64,000 nucleotides of DNA, from positions 62,001 through 126,000 of the forward strand of contig OZ255620.1 in the NCBI GenBank assembly GCA_965276665.1, in the 5' to 3' direction. A model generated the notes under the pieces. The model was not told the DNA's origin. It made no database searches and was given only the letters and a program-made list of their open reading frames with translations. The DNA is from CAWGJC01 sp965276665. GTDB taxonomy: Bacteria; Pseudomonadota; Alphaproteobacteria; Acetobacterales; Acetobacteraceae. This document shows, in pieces, positions 33,669-41,644 of this stretch; position 1 is the first letter of the stretch, and each line of letters opens with the position of its first letter. Both the position numbers and the translations under genes were made by a program.

Positions 33669-35137
33669 GCGAGGCCCCGCACCACTGGGATGTCGAGATC
33701 GCGGATCTTCTTGCGCAGCGTGTTGCGGTTGAGTCCGAGGATCGCGGCGGCCCGGATCTGATTGCCGCGAGTGGCCGCGAGCGTCATCTCGATCAGCGGC
33801 CGTTCCACCTCGGCGATCACCCGGTCATAGATGTCCTGCATCGGCATCCCGTCCTCGCTGGCGGCGAGAAATTGCCTGATATGCCGCTCGACCGCCGCGG
33901 AGAGCCGCTCCGGCTGCGGCGCCCCCTCGGCGGGCGCTCTGGCGGCTGGCATCTCGGCAGACCGCGCCGCGCCCACCGCTTCCACGAGCTCGGCGGCGAT
34001 GATGTCGGCGCCGATCAGCTCCTGCGGGTAGAGGGCGGCGATCCGGCGCATCAGATTCTCGAGCTCGCGCACATTGCCCGGCCAGCGATGCGCGCGCAGC
34101 CGGTCGAGCGCCGCCGCATCGAGGCTCCTTGCCGGCAGCCCGTCCTCGCGCGCCTTGGCGAGGAAATGCCGCGCCAGCGGTGCGATATCCTCCACCCGCT
34201 CGCGCAGCGGCGGCAGGCGGATCGGCACCACGTTGAGCCGGTAGAACAGATCCTCGCGGAAAATCCCCTGCCCGATCGACTGGCGCAGATCGCGATGCGT
34301 GGCGGCGACGATCCGCACATCGGCGCGGATCGGCTGGCGGCCGCCGACGGTGGTGAATTCGCCCTCCTGCAGCACGCGCAGCAGCCGCGTCTGCGCCTCC
34401 GCCGGCATGTCACCGATCTCGTCAAGGAACAACGTGCCGCCCTGCGCCTGCTCGAAACGCCCCTGCGCGCGATTATGCGCGCCGGTGAACGCGCCACGCT
34501 CATGGCCGAACAGCTCGCTCTCGATCAGCTCGCGCGGGATCGCCGCCATGTTGATCGCGACGAAGGGAGCGCCTCGCCGTCTTCCGTATTCGTGCAGCGC
34601 GCGTGCGACCAGCTCCTTCCCCGTGCCGGATTCCCCGTTGATCATCACCGTGAGGTCTGAGGTGGTGAGCCGGGCGACGGTGCGATAGATCTCCTGCATC
34701 GCCGCGCTGCGGCCGATCAGCGGCAGCACCTCGTCGCGATCGCGCGGCTCGGGCGGAAGCGTCTCGGCCGCCGGCTGCACCGCCAGGGCGCGCGCCACCA
34801 CCGAGAGCAGCTCGCCGAGATCGAAGGGCTTCGGCAGGTATTCGAAGGCGCCCCGCTGCGCCGCCTTCACCGCGGTCATCAGCGTCGATTGCGCGCTCAT
34901 CACGATGACGCGAAGCCCAGGCCTCGCCTGCTGGATGCGCGGGATCAGATCGAGCCCGTTGGCGTCCGGCATGATCACGTCGGTGATGACGAGATCCCCC
35001 TCGCCTTCCTCCACCCAGCGCCAGAGCGTCGCCGCGCTCGCGGTCGCGCGCACCTGATAGCCCGACCGGCCGAGCGCCTGGCCGATGACGGTGCGGATCG
35101 AGCGGTCGTCATCCGCGACGAGAATGGTGGCGGCCAT
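33665..35137 (-). CDS. ntrC: Nitrogen regulation protein NtrC
   Basis: 490 residues from ATG 35137; starting at the upstream in-frame codon would only add ten residues overlapping ntrB. Receiver domain with Asp53 (VITDVIMPDANG), AAA+ domain with Walker A GESGTGKE (168-175), the sigma-54 contact loop GAFTGA (215-220), Walker B TLFLDEIGDMP, WPGNVRELENL, and a Fis-type HTH (GNQIRAAAILGLNRNTLRKKI). Unlike NtrX next door, the GAFTGA is intact, so it should activate sigma-54 promoters of nitrogen assimilation genes under NtrB control. Confidence 0.97.
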   Translation of the reverse strand: MAATILVADDDRSIRTVIGQALGRSGYQVRATASAATLWRWVEEGEGDLVITDVIMPDANGLDLIPRIQQARPGLRVIVMSAQSTLMTAVKAAQRGAFEYLPKPFDLGELLSVVARALAVQPAAETLPPEPRDRDEVLPLIGRSAAMQEIYRTVARLTTSDLTVMINGESGTGKELVARALHEYGRRRGAPFVAINMAAIPRELIESELFGHERGAFTGAHNRAQGRFEQAQGGTLFLDEIGDMPAEAQTRLLRVLQEGEFTTVGGRQPIRADVRIVAATHRDLRQSIGQGIFREDLFYRLNVVPIRLPPLRERVEDIAPLARHFLAKAREDGLPARSLDAAALDRLRAHRWPGNVRELENLMRRIAALYPQELIGADIIAAELVEAVGAARSAEMPAARAPAEGAPQPERLSAAVERHIRQFLAASEDGMPMQDIYDRVIAEVERPLIEMTLAATRGNQIRAAAILGLNRNTLRKKIRDLDIPVVRGLA

Positions 35138-35141
35138 CGGC

Positions 35142-36275
35142 TCAGCCGGGGCCCAGATCGGGCGCAAGCGGCAGGGAGATGCGGAATTCCGTCCGGCCCG
35201 GACGGAAATCCGCCTCGATCAGCCCGCCATGATCGCCGACGATCTTGGCGACCAGCGCCAGCCCGAGCCCGCTGCCGCCGGGCCGCGAGGTGACGAAGGG
35301 CTCGAAGAGGTGGGTCCGGATATCCTCGGGAATGCCCGGACCGTTATCCCGCACCGTCACCAGCAGAGGCAGCTCGGTCCGCCGGGTGGAGCCGGGGGCG
35401 GCGACCCTCACGCCGTGCTGATAGGCGGTGATCAGCGTGATCGCGCCCGGCGCGCCATCCGACGTGCCCCGTTCGGTGATCGCCTCGGCGGCGTTCTTGA
35501 CCAGGTTGAGCAGCACCTGCACCAGCTGGTCGCGATTAGCGAGCGCCGGCGGCAAGGACGGGTCGTAAATCGCTGCGATGTCGAGATGCGCGGCGAAGCC
35601 CGAGCTCGCCAGCCGGCGCACATGGTCGAGCACCCGATGGATATTGACCGCGGAGCGCGCCACCGGCCGGTCGCCGAACCGCTCCATCCGGTCGACCAGC
35701 GCGCGGATGCGGTCCGCCTCGTCGCGGATCAGCACCGCGAGCTCGCGATCGGCGGACCCGACGCTCGATTCCAGCAATTGCGCGGCCCCGCGAATGCCGG
35801 AGAGCGGGTTCTTCACCTCATGCGCGAGCGCCGCCGCCATGCCGCTGACGCTGCGCGCAGCCCCGCGGAAGCTCATCTGCCGGTCAAAAGCCCGCGCCGC
35901 GCCGCCGTCGCGGAGCGAGAGCAGCACGGCGCCCGCCTCCTCCGGCAGCGGCGTCGCCGACACCGCAATGCCCGGTCGTCGCAGCCGCGGGCCGTCGAGC
36001 GAGAGGTCATGGTCGGCGATGGTGGCGCCGCTGCGGCGCGCCTCGGCGAGCAGCAGGAACAACGGGTTGTCGGGGTAGATGATGTCGCCCAGGGAATGCT
36101 GGGAGAGCTGGCCCAGGGAGACGCCGAGGAACTGCTCGGCCGCCGGGTTGGCGAAGCGGAAGCGGTCCGCCGCATCCAGCACGAGCACCGGCACCGGCAG
36201 GGCGGCCAGCATCGATCCAGGATCGACCGGGTCCAGCGCCGAGCCACGCCCGGGGCGGACCAGCACGAGGCTCAT
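35142..36275 (-). CDS. ntrB: Nitrogen regulation sensor kinase NtrB
   Basis: 377 residues from ATG 36275, overlapping the dusB stop by 4 bases. No membrane span, as expected for a cytosolic PII-responsive kinase. PAS domain at about 20-130, HisKA with His152 in ALAHEVKNPLSGIRGAAQLL, ATPase motifs LLNLVKNAAEAI, RDNGPGIPEDI and GGSGLGLALVAKIV. It phosphorylates or dephosphorylates NtrC depending on PII signals of nitrogen status. Part of the dusB-ntrB-ntrC-ntrY-ntrX block. Confidence 0.96.
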   Translation of the reverse strand: MSLVLVRPGRGSALDPVDPGSMLAALPVPVLVLDAADRFRFANPAAEQFLGVSLGQLSQHSLGDIIYPDNPLFLLLAEARRSGATIADHDLSLDGPRLRRPGIAVSATPLPEEAGAVLLSLRDGGAARAFDRQMSFRGAARSVSGMAAALAHEVKNPLSGIRGAAQLLESSVGSADRELAVLIRDEADRIRALVDRMERFGDRPVARSAVNIHRVLDHVRRLASSGFAAHLDIAAIYDPSLPPALANRDQLVQVLLNLVKNAAEAITERGTSDGAPGAITLITAYQHGVRVAAPGSTRRTELPLLVTVRDNGPGIPEDIRTHLFEPFVTSRPGGSGLGLALVAKIVGDHGGLIEADFRPGRTEFRISLPLAPDLGPG

Positions 36276-37384
36276 GCGGCCAAGGCTTCGCGGGCCTCAG
36301 CGTCCGGGGCACTGGATCCTTGGGCCTCGGCCTCGCGCGCCGCGCCCCGGGCGATCAATGGATCGGCGATCAGGGGATCGTAGAACCGGTCGATCAGCGC
36401 GAGCACCTCGGGCGCGGTCGGCAACCGCGTCACCAAGGAGCGGAATTCCGCCGATCCGGGCAGGCCGCGCGAGTACCAGGCGAGGTGCTTGCGCGCCATC
36501 CGCAGGCCGGACTCGATGCCGGCATGGTCGAGCATGTCCGCGTAATGCGCGAGCATGATGGCTTTCTGCTCGGCGAGAGAGGGCTCCGCGAGGGGCATGC
36601 CGGTGCGCAGGAAATGCGCGACCTGCGCCAGGAACCAGGGCCGTCCGTAGCAGCCGCGCCCGATCATAACGCCATCGGCCCCCGATCGGGCGAGCGCCTC
36701 GGCGGCATCCGCCTCGGTGGTGATGTCCCCGTTCGCGATCACCGGGATGCCGACCGCCTGCTTCACCTGGGCGATGAAATCCCAGTCGGCGCGGCCGGTG
36801 TAGAGCTGCTGGCGGGTGCGGCCATGCACCGTCACCATCCGGATGCCGCAATCCTCGGCGATGCGGGCGAGCGCGGGCGCGTTCAGGTTCGCATGGTCCC
36901 AGCCCATCCGCATCTTCAGCGTGACCGGGACGGCGACCGCCGAGACGGTGGCGGCGAGGATGCGCGCGGCCGCCGCCTCGTCGCGCATCAGGGCGGAGCC
37001 GGCCTGCTGGCCGATCGCGACCTTCTTCACCGGGCAGCCGAAATTGATGTCGATGAGATCAGCGCCGCGCGCCTCGGCGATCCGCGCCGCCTCCGCCATC
37101 GCCTGCGGATCGCAGCCGGCGAGCTGCACCGCATTCGGCCGCCCGGCGCCGTCGACCTCCGCCATCCGCAGCGTCGCGCGATTTTCCCGCACCATCGCCC
37201 AGGAGGCGATCATCTCGGAAACCACCATGCCGCCGCCGAGCCGGCGCGCAAGGCGACGGAACGGCAGGTCGGTGACGCCCGACATCGGCGCGAGGATCAC
37301 CGGGACGCCGATCTCGACACGGTGCGCACCGTCGCCGAGCACGATCGGCGCCGGCATCGCTCGTGATCCCATTTCGTTGCTCAT
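36272..37384 (-). CDS. dusB: tRNA-dihydrouridine synthase DusB
   Basis: 370 residues from ATG 37384. FMN TIM barrel: PVILAPMSGVTDLPFRRLARRLG, SEMIASWAMVREN, QLAGCDPQAMAEAARIA, catalytic Cys117 in IDINFGCPVKKV, VTLKMRMGWD, TVHGRTRQQLYTG, PVIANGDITT and DGVMIGRGCYGRPW. It reduces uridines in the tRNA D loop. It is the first gene of the ntr operon (the E. coli counterpart precedes fis; in alphaproteobacteria it precedes ntrB). The upstream spacer to ispDF holds a 13-bp tandem repeat array. Confidence 0.96.
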   Translation of the reverse strand: MSNEMGSRAMPAPIVLGDGAHRVEIGVPVILAPMSGVTDLPFRRLARRLGGGMVVSEMIASWAMVRENRATLRMAEVDGAGRPNAVQLAGCDPQAMAEAARIAEARGADLIDINFGCPVKKVAIGQQAGSALMRDEAAAARILAATVSAVAVPVTLKMRMGWDHANLNAPALARIAEDCGIRMVTVHGRTRQQLYTGRADWDFIAQVKQAVGIPVIANGDITTEADAAEALARSGADGVMIGRGCYGRPWFLAQVAHFLRTGMPLAEPSLAEQKAIMLAHYADMLDHAGIESGLRMARKHLAWYSRGLPGSAEFRSLVTRLPTAPEVLALIDRFYDPLIADPLIARGAAREAEAQGSSAPDAEAREALAA

Positions 37385-37421
37385 GATTTGAGCAGGTTTA
37401 CCCCTCGTGCCTTATCTTGCG

Positions 37422-37473
37422 CAATCACCGGGCGCAATCACCGGGCGCAATCGCCGGGCGCAATCGCCGGGCG
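37422..37473. repeat. Four 13-bp tandem repeats in the dusB/ispDF divergent spacer
   Basis: CAATCACCGGGCG at 37422-37434 and 37435-37447, CAATCGCCGGGCG at 37448-37460 and 37461-37473, then a partial ATCACCGG. They fill much of the 151 bp between the divergent start codons, so copy number would alter promoter geometry. Confidence 0.95.
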
Positions 37474-37535
37474 ATCACCGGCGGCAGGATGACGAATGGT
37501 TGACTGACATCGCGCGCCCTCGCATTCCTCTCGCC

Positions 37536-38702
37536 ATGCGCGTTGCCGCCATCCTCGTCGCCGCCGGAACCGGCAGCCGTTTCGCCGCCGCCTCGAACCC
37601 GACCGCGATGCCGAAGCAATTCGCCCGCCTCGCCGGCCGGAGCGTGATCCACCACGCCGCTGCCGCCCTCGCGCCGCATGTCTCCTTGCTGCAGCCGGTC
37701 GGCGATGCCGAGGCGATCGGGGAGGCATTGGACGGCATCGACCACTTGCCGGCGGTGGCGGGGGGCGCCACCCGCCAGGCGAGCGTGCGCGCAGGTCTGG
37801 AGGCTCTGGTACCCCATGCGCCGGATATCGTGCTGGTGCACGACGCGGCGCGACCGGTGGTGCCGGCGGGGCTGGTGCGGGCGGTCATCGCCGCTCTCGA
37901 CCGTGCGCCGGGCGCGATCCCGGCCCTCCCCGTCGCCGATACGCTGAAGCGTGGCGCGAATGGCCGCATCGCCGCCACCGTGTCGCGTGAGGCGCTGTTC
38001 CGCGCGCAGACGCCGCAGGCCTTCCGCTTCGACCTGCTGCTGGCGCTGCACCGGGAGGCGTCGGAGGGCGCGACCGACGACGCCGCGATCCTGGAGGCGG
38101 CCGGCAAGGCGGTCGCGCTGGTGCCGGGCGCGGAGGAGAACATCAAATTGACCTATCCCGCCGATCTCGCGCGGCTCGAGCGCCTGCTGCTGCCGACCCT
38201 GGTTCCCCGCATGGGCACCGGGTTCGACGTGCATGCGGTGGCGCCGGGCCGCCCGCTCGTGCTGTGCGGCGTCACGGTTCCGCACGAGCTCGGCCTTGCG
38301 GGTCACTCGGATGCCGATGTCGGCATCCACGCGCTGTGCGACGCGATCTATGGCGCGCTGGCCGAGGGCGATATCGGCCGCCACTTCCCGCCGAGCGAGG
38401 CGGAATGGAAGAATGCCGACAGCGCTCGCTTCCTGCGCCATGCGCGCGAGCGGATCGCGGCCCGCGGTGGCCTGCTCACCGGCGCCGACGTCACGCTGAT
38501 TTGCGAGCGGCCGAAGGTCACGCCGCATGCGCCGGCGATGCGGGCCCGGCTCGCCGAGCTGCTGGGCGTCGGGATCGGCGCCATCTCGGTGAAGGCGACC
38601 ACCACCGAGCGGCTCGGTTTCACCGGCCGCGGCGAGGGCATCGCCGCCCAGGCCGCCGCCACGCTGCTGCTGCCGTTCGACGGCGGCGGCATCTCGGATT
38701 GA
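37536..38702 (+). CDS. ispDF: Bifunctional IspD/IspF enzyme of the MEP isoprenoid pathway
   Basis: 388 residues from ATG 37536 (MRVAAILVAAGTGSRF). Residues 1-225 are the cytidylyltransferase IspD: AAGTGSRF, MPKQFARLAGRSVI, GGATRQASVRAGLEAL, VHDAARP and RAQTPQAFR. From about 226 the IspF cyclodiphosphate synthase follows: RMGTGFDVHAV with Asp-x-His metal ligands, LAGHSDADVGIHALCDAIYGALAEGDIGRHFP, and VKATTTERLGFTGRGEGIAA. The fused form catalyses steps 3 and 5 of the MEP pathway and is frequent in alphaproteobacteria. Longer starts run into the repeat array and are not supported. Confidence 0.96.
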   Translation: MRVAAILVAAGTGSRFAAASNPTAMPKQFARLAGRSVIHHAAAALAPHVSLLQPVGDAEAIGEALDGIDHLPAVAGGATRQASVRAGLEALVPHAPDIVLVHDAARPVVPAGLVRAVIAALDRAPGAIPALPVADTLKRGANGRIAATVSREALFRAQTPQAFRFDLLLALHREASEGATDDAAILEAAGKAVALVPGAEENIKLTYPADLARLERLLLPTLVPRMGTGFDVHAVAPGRPLVLCGVTVPHELGLAGHSDADVGIHALCDAIYGALAEGDIGRHFPPSEAEWKNADSARFLRHARERIAARGGLLTGADVTLICERPKVTPHAPAMRARLAELLGVGIGAISVKATTTERLGFTGRGEGIAAQAAATLLLPFDGGGISD

Positions 38703-38722
38703 TGCGGAACAAGGAGGAAATG

Positions 38723-39016
38723 ATGACCCGCTCCCTTCCCCTCGCGCTCACCGGCTTGCTGGTCCTCGCCGGCTGCGCCACCCCGTCGCTGCCCTATCCG
38801 CCGGTGCCGGCGCCGCTCGCCGAGACGGTTCCCAAGCCCCCGGTGTCCGAGGCGCCGCTGATCTGGCAGCCCGGCCATTACGACTGGACCGGCAGCGCCT
38901 ATGTCTGGACGGCGGGCAGCTACGTGCCCCGGGCGGAGCACGTCACCTGGATGCCCGGCTACTGGACGGGCACCAGCGGTTCCTATGTGTGGGTTCCGGC
39001 CCATTGGACCTCTTAG
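38723..39016 (+). CDS. Small lipoprotein with WxxGxW-type repeats
   Basis: 97 residues from ATG 38723; GGAGG at 38713-38717 lies 5 bp upstream, favouring it over ATG 38720. A lipoprotein signal MTRSLPLALTGLLVLAGC with Cys18. The mature part has repeated aromatic modules: LIWQPGHYDWTG, YVWTAGSYVP, VTWMPGYWTG, YVWVPAHW, matching the WxxGxW repeat family of envelope lipoproteins. Function is not known. It directly follows ispDF. Its stop codon abuts an inverted-repeat element beginning at 39015. Confidence 0.82.
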   Translation: MTRSLPLALTGLLVLAGCATPSLPYPPVPAPLAETVPKPPVSEAPLIWQPGHYDWTGSAYVWTAGSYVPRAEHVTWMPGYWTGTSGSYVWVPAHWTS

Positions 39017-39154
39017 AGCCCGTTTGGAAAAGCGCTCTGGCGGTCGTCTGACGCGCTTTTCCTGCGCTCCGGTGCTCACGGCCGGCGAGGCCGCTCCGCG
39101 CCGGGGCTCGGAAAATCACGCCAGTCGACTCACCAGACCATTTCCAAAGGCTCT
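39015..39154. mobile_element. Small inverted-repeat element (IS5-like terminal repeats, no transposase)
   Basis: The left end AGAGCC-CG-TTTGGAAA (39015-39030) mirrors the right end TTTCCAAA-GGCTCT (39141-39154): 14 paired bases, with a two-base insert in the left arm. The 140 bp between them encode nothing. Termini of the form GAGCC...TTTGGAAA look like those of IS5-group elements, so this may be a MITE or internally deleted IS. An inner stem AAAAGCGC (39028-39035) / GCGCTTTT (39053-39060) could serve as terminator of the lipoprotein gene. No target-site duplication could be established. Confidence 0.5.
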
Positions 39155-39157
39155 ATG

Positions 39158-39189
39158 GAGGCTGTTCGGATTAGAGGCTGTTCCGAATA
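39158..39189. repeat. Tandem 16-bp repeats resembling IS ends
   Basis: GAGGCTGTTCGGATTA (39158-39173) is followed by GAGGCTGTTCCGAATA (39174-39189), 14 of 16 identical. The sequence resembles the termini of the adjacent inverted-repeat element (GAGCC, then TT(T/C)GGA). It may be stacked ends left by repeated insertion or excision. Confidence 0.6.
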
Positions 39190-39194
39190 CACGC

Positions 39195-39743
39195 CTAGCG
39201 CTCGGGCTGGGCGGCCGGCTTGCCGTCGAGGCAGGCGCGCACGGCGCGGGCCAGCGTGCCGACCCGGTACGGCTTCTGCAGGATGGGGATGTCGCGCGAC
39301 CAGATCGCGTCGGCGCTGCGGCCGACATAGCCGGAGGTAAGCAGCACCGGCAGAAGCGGCCAGCGGAGTTTTGCCTCGCGCGCCAGCTCCACCCCATCCT
39401 GCCCGCCGGGCATCACGATGTCAGTGAACAGCAGGTCGATCGTGGCTTTGCCGTCCGCGCTTTGGCCCCCCGCGCCTCGGCCATCCGCGCTTTGGCCGCC
39501 CGCACCCTGGTTGCCCGCACCCCCACCGTCCAGCAGGCAAAGCGCCGTTGCGGCATCTTCGGCCGTGCGGGTGACATAGCCGAGCCGCTCCAGCGATTCG
39601 ACCACCATCTCGCGAATCTCCAGCTCGTCCTCCACCACGAGGACGCACTCGCCCTTGCCGCGCGGCGGGACGCTGCCGTTGCCCCCCGTATTCGTCGAAG
39701 CCCGGGCCGGGGTTCGCTGTGCCGCAACTCGCTCGATCATCAT
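39195..39743 (-). CDS. Orphan receiver-domain protein, probably the tail of a hybrid kinase
   Basis: 182 residues if started at ATG 39743 (MMIERVAAQR); GTG 39830 would add 29 residues. After a Gly/Pro-rich linker (NTGGNGSVPPRGKGE) comes a single receiver domain: CVLVVEDELEIREMVVESLERLG, phospho-acceptor in LLFTDIVMPGGQDG, VLLTSGYVGRSADA and ILQKPYRVGTLARAV. Linker and domain look like the C-terminus of hybrid histidine kinases, but no kinase domain is upstream; it may be a truncated remnant or a stand-alone regulator. A 10-residue repeat (AGGQSADGRG/AGGQSADGKA) is inserted between helix 2 and strand 3. Confidence 0.65.
   Translation of the reverse strand: MMIERVAAQRTPARASTNTGGNGSVPPRGKGECVLVVEDELEIREMVVESLERLGYVTRTAEDAATALCLLDGGGAGNQGAGGQSADGRGAGGQSADGKATIDLLFTDIVMPGGQDGVELAREAKLRWPLLPVLLTSGYVGRSADAIWSRDIPILQKPYRVGTLARAVRACLDGKPAAQPER
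39451..39528. repeat. In-frame 30-bp repeats inside the receiver domain
   Basis: Two 30-bp units, 39451-39480 and 39481-39510, each containing TCCGCGCTTTGGCC, plus a partial third to 39528. Being a multiple of 3, they extend the protein by 10-residue Gly/Ala/Gln-rich blocks without breaking the frame. Confidence 0.9.
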
Positions 39744-39935
39744 CTCCCGCGTGTCGATCCGAAAGGCGCCCACGGCCCCTCCGCAGCGCGGCGTGACAGA
39801 AAGGCGAATTTTGGCCCCGACGGAATTCACATTCCAGCGCGCAACCCCGGGATCGGCCGCTGCATGGCAGGCCTACCGTGCGGATTTCGGGTTTGGGGTT
39901 TCCCCGATCGGCGGAACGGAGGAACCTCGGGACCC

Positions 39936-41441
39936 ATGTCAATGCGGGTACGCATCATCGGCGCGGCCCTGTTCCGCAAGCGCTCGTTCCTCGCCGCGCG
40001 GCCGGCGGCGAACGCGCGCACGGTGGCGCTGATCGTCGCCAGCGCGATGTTCATGGAACAGCTCGACGGCACGGTGCTCGCGACCGCCCTGCCGACCATG
40101 GCGCGCTCCCTCGGCACCGACCCGCTGCACATGAACGTCGCCCTCACCTCCTATCTGCTGAGCCTCGCCGTGTTCATCCCGGCGAGCGGCAAGGTGGCGG
40201 ACCGGCTGGGCGCCCGGCTGGTGTTCGGCGGCGCGATCGGCCTGTTCACCCTCGGATCAATCCTCTGTGCGCAGGCGCCCACGCTGCCTTTCCTGGTGGC
40301 CGCGCGCATCGTGCAGGGGATCGGCGGGGCGATGATGGTGCCGGTCGGCCGCCTCGTCCTGCTGCGCTCGAGCTCGAAGGCGGAGCTGGTCAACGCGATG
40401 GCCTGGCTGCAGATCCCCTCCACCATCGGGCCGCTGCTCGGGCCGCCGGTGGGCGGCTTCATCGTCACCTACCTCTCCTGGCACTGGATCTTCTACATCA
40501 ACGTGCCGGTCGGCCTGCTCGGGATGGTGCTGGTGGCGCGCTACATCGAGGATGTGCGCGAGCCCGGACGGGTGCGGTTCGACCTGCCCGGCATGGTGAT
40601 CTCCGGCATCTCGCTCGCCTCGCTGATGTGGGGGGTCGAGATGGGCAGCCGCGGCGTCGGCTCGCGCATCGACGCGCTCGCTTTGGTGATGGTCGGGCTG
40701 GTGTTCGGCTTCGTCTACTGGCTGCACGCGCGGCGCCACCCGCAGCCGGTGCTCGACCTCCGTCTGATGCGGGTGGCGACCTTTCGCATCTCGGTGATCG
40801 CGGGGACGCTCTCGCGTGTCGCGGTGGGCGCCACGCCCTTCCTGCTGCCGATGATGCTGCAGCTCGGCTTCGGCCTTTCGGCGGCGGCCAGCGGCATGAT
40901 CACCTTCGCGAGCTCGATCGGTTCGCTGGCGATGAAGGTGAGCGCGCCCTGGATGCTGCGGCGGCTCGGCTTCCGCAACACGCTGGTCTGGGTCGGGCTG
41001 GTCTCCGTGCTGATGACGGCGAGCATCGCCGGCTTCCGCCCGAGCTGGCCGATGCCGCTGATCTACCTCGTGCTGCTGGTCGGCGGTTTCCTGCAGGCGC
41101 TGCAATTCATGGCCTACAACACCGTGGCCTATGCCGACCTGCCGCGCCGGCGGATGAGCGCCGCCACCAGCTTCTACAGCACGTTCCAGCAGCTCTCGCT
41201 GTCGCTCGGCATCGCCGTCTCCGCCGCCGCGCTCGCCGCCTCCGCCTCGCTCCTCGGCCACGACACGCTGCAGCTGCCGGATTTCACCGCCGCCTTCCTG
41301 GTCGTCGCCGCCTTCGCGATCATGGCCCCCGCGGTCTCGACCGGGATGAAGCCAAATGCGGGCAGCGAGCTCAGCGGGCACTACCCGCGAGGGGCGGTGG
41401 TGCCGGCGGTCGCGGGCGCCAAGTCGGAGAGTCCAGGGTGA
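39936..41441 (+). CDS. MFS multidrug transporter, DHA2/EmrB-QacA type
   Basis: 501 residues from ATG 39936; GGAGGA at 39918-39923 lies 12 bp upstream, somewhat far. Fourteen hydrophobic spans expected: the first (VALIVASAMFMEQLDGTVLATALPTMARSLG) carries the DHA2 motif D1-like LDGTVLATALP, then ASGKVADRLGARLVF (motif A), RIVQGIGGAMMVPVGRLVLLR (motif C region) and WLQIPSTIGPLLGPPVGGFIV. Proton-coupled drug or metabolite export from the inner membrane. There is no adjacent adaptor (EmrA) or regulator. The C-terminus ends in a stem-loop-rich spacer. Confidence 0.9.
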   Translation: MSMRVRIIGAALFRKRSFLAARPAANARTVALIVASAMFMEQLDGTVLATALPTMARSLGTDPLHMNVALTSYLLSLAVFIPASGKVADRLGARLVFGGAIGLFTLGSILCAQAPTLPFLVAARIVQGIGGAMMVPVGRLVLLRSSSKAELVNAMAWLQIPSTIGPLLGPPVGGFIVTYLSWHWIFYINVPVGLLGMVLVARYIEDVREPGRVRFDLPGMVISGISLASLMWGVEMGSRGVGSRIDALALVMVGLVFGFVYWLHARRHPQPVLDLRLMRVATFRISVIAGTLSRVAVGATPFLLPMMLQLGFGLSAAASGMITFASSIGSLAMKVSAPWMLRRLGFRNTLVWVGLVSVLMTASIAGFRPSWPMPLIYLVLLVGGFLQALQFMAYNTVAYADLPRRRMSAATSFYSTFQQLSLSLGIAVSAAALAASASLLGHDTLQLPDFTAAFLVVAAFAIMAPAVSTGMKPNAGSELSGHYPRGAVVPAVAGAKSESPG

Positions 41442-41445
41442 AGGC

Positions 41446-41609
41446 CAGGGGCTCTGCCCCTGGACCCCGCCAAGGGTAGTCACCCTTGGAACCCGGATGG
41501 CACGTTGCGCGTGACGTCCGAGCGTCTGAGTTGTCCCGGGTTGTTTGTTGCGCTTCGCGCGAAGCGCAACCACCGGGGTTTGGGGCCTCAGGCCCCAACG
41601 GGGTCCAGG
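41446..41609. repeat. Intergenic stem-loop array
   Basis: Between two convergent genes lie four hairpins: CAGGGGC-TCT-GCCCCTG (41446-41462), CCAAGGGT-AGTC-ACCCTTGG (41470-41489), a perfect 24-bp palindrome centred on TTCGCGCGAA (41547-41570), and TTGGGGCCTCAGGCCCCAA (41580-41598). CCTGGACCCC (41459-41468) recurs inverted as GGGGTCCAGG (41600-41609), so the whole unit is bounded by inverted repeats. It probably serves as a bidirectional terminator and may be a dispersed repeat of this lineage. Confidence 0.75.
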
Positions 41610-41644
41610 AGCAGCGCCCCCGGCCTTGACTTCCCAAACCTTCA

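Noticed and set aside
29934..33761. Very long plus-strand reading frame (about 1275 codons) opposite ntrX/ntrY
   Set aside because: It is antisense to well-supported regulator genes, is Arg/His/Gln-rich with no domain, and reflects the codon bias of GC-rich DNA.
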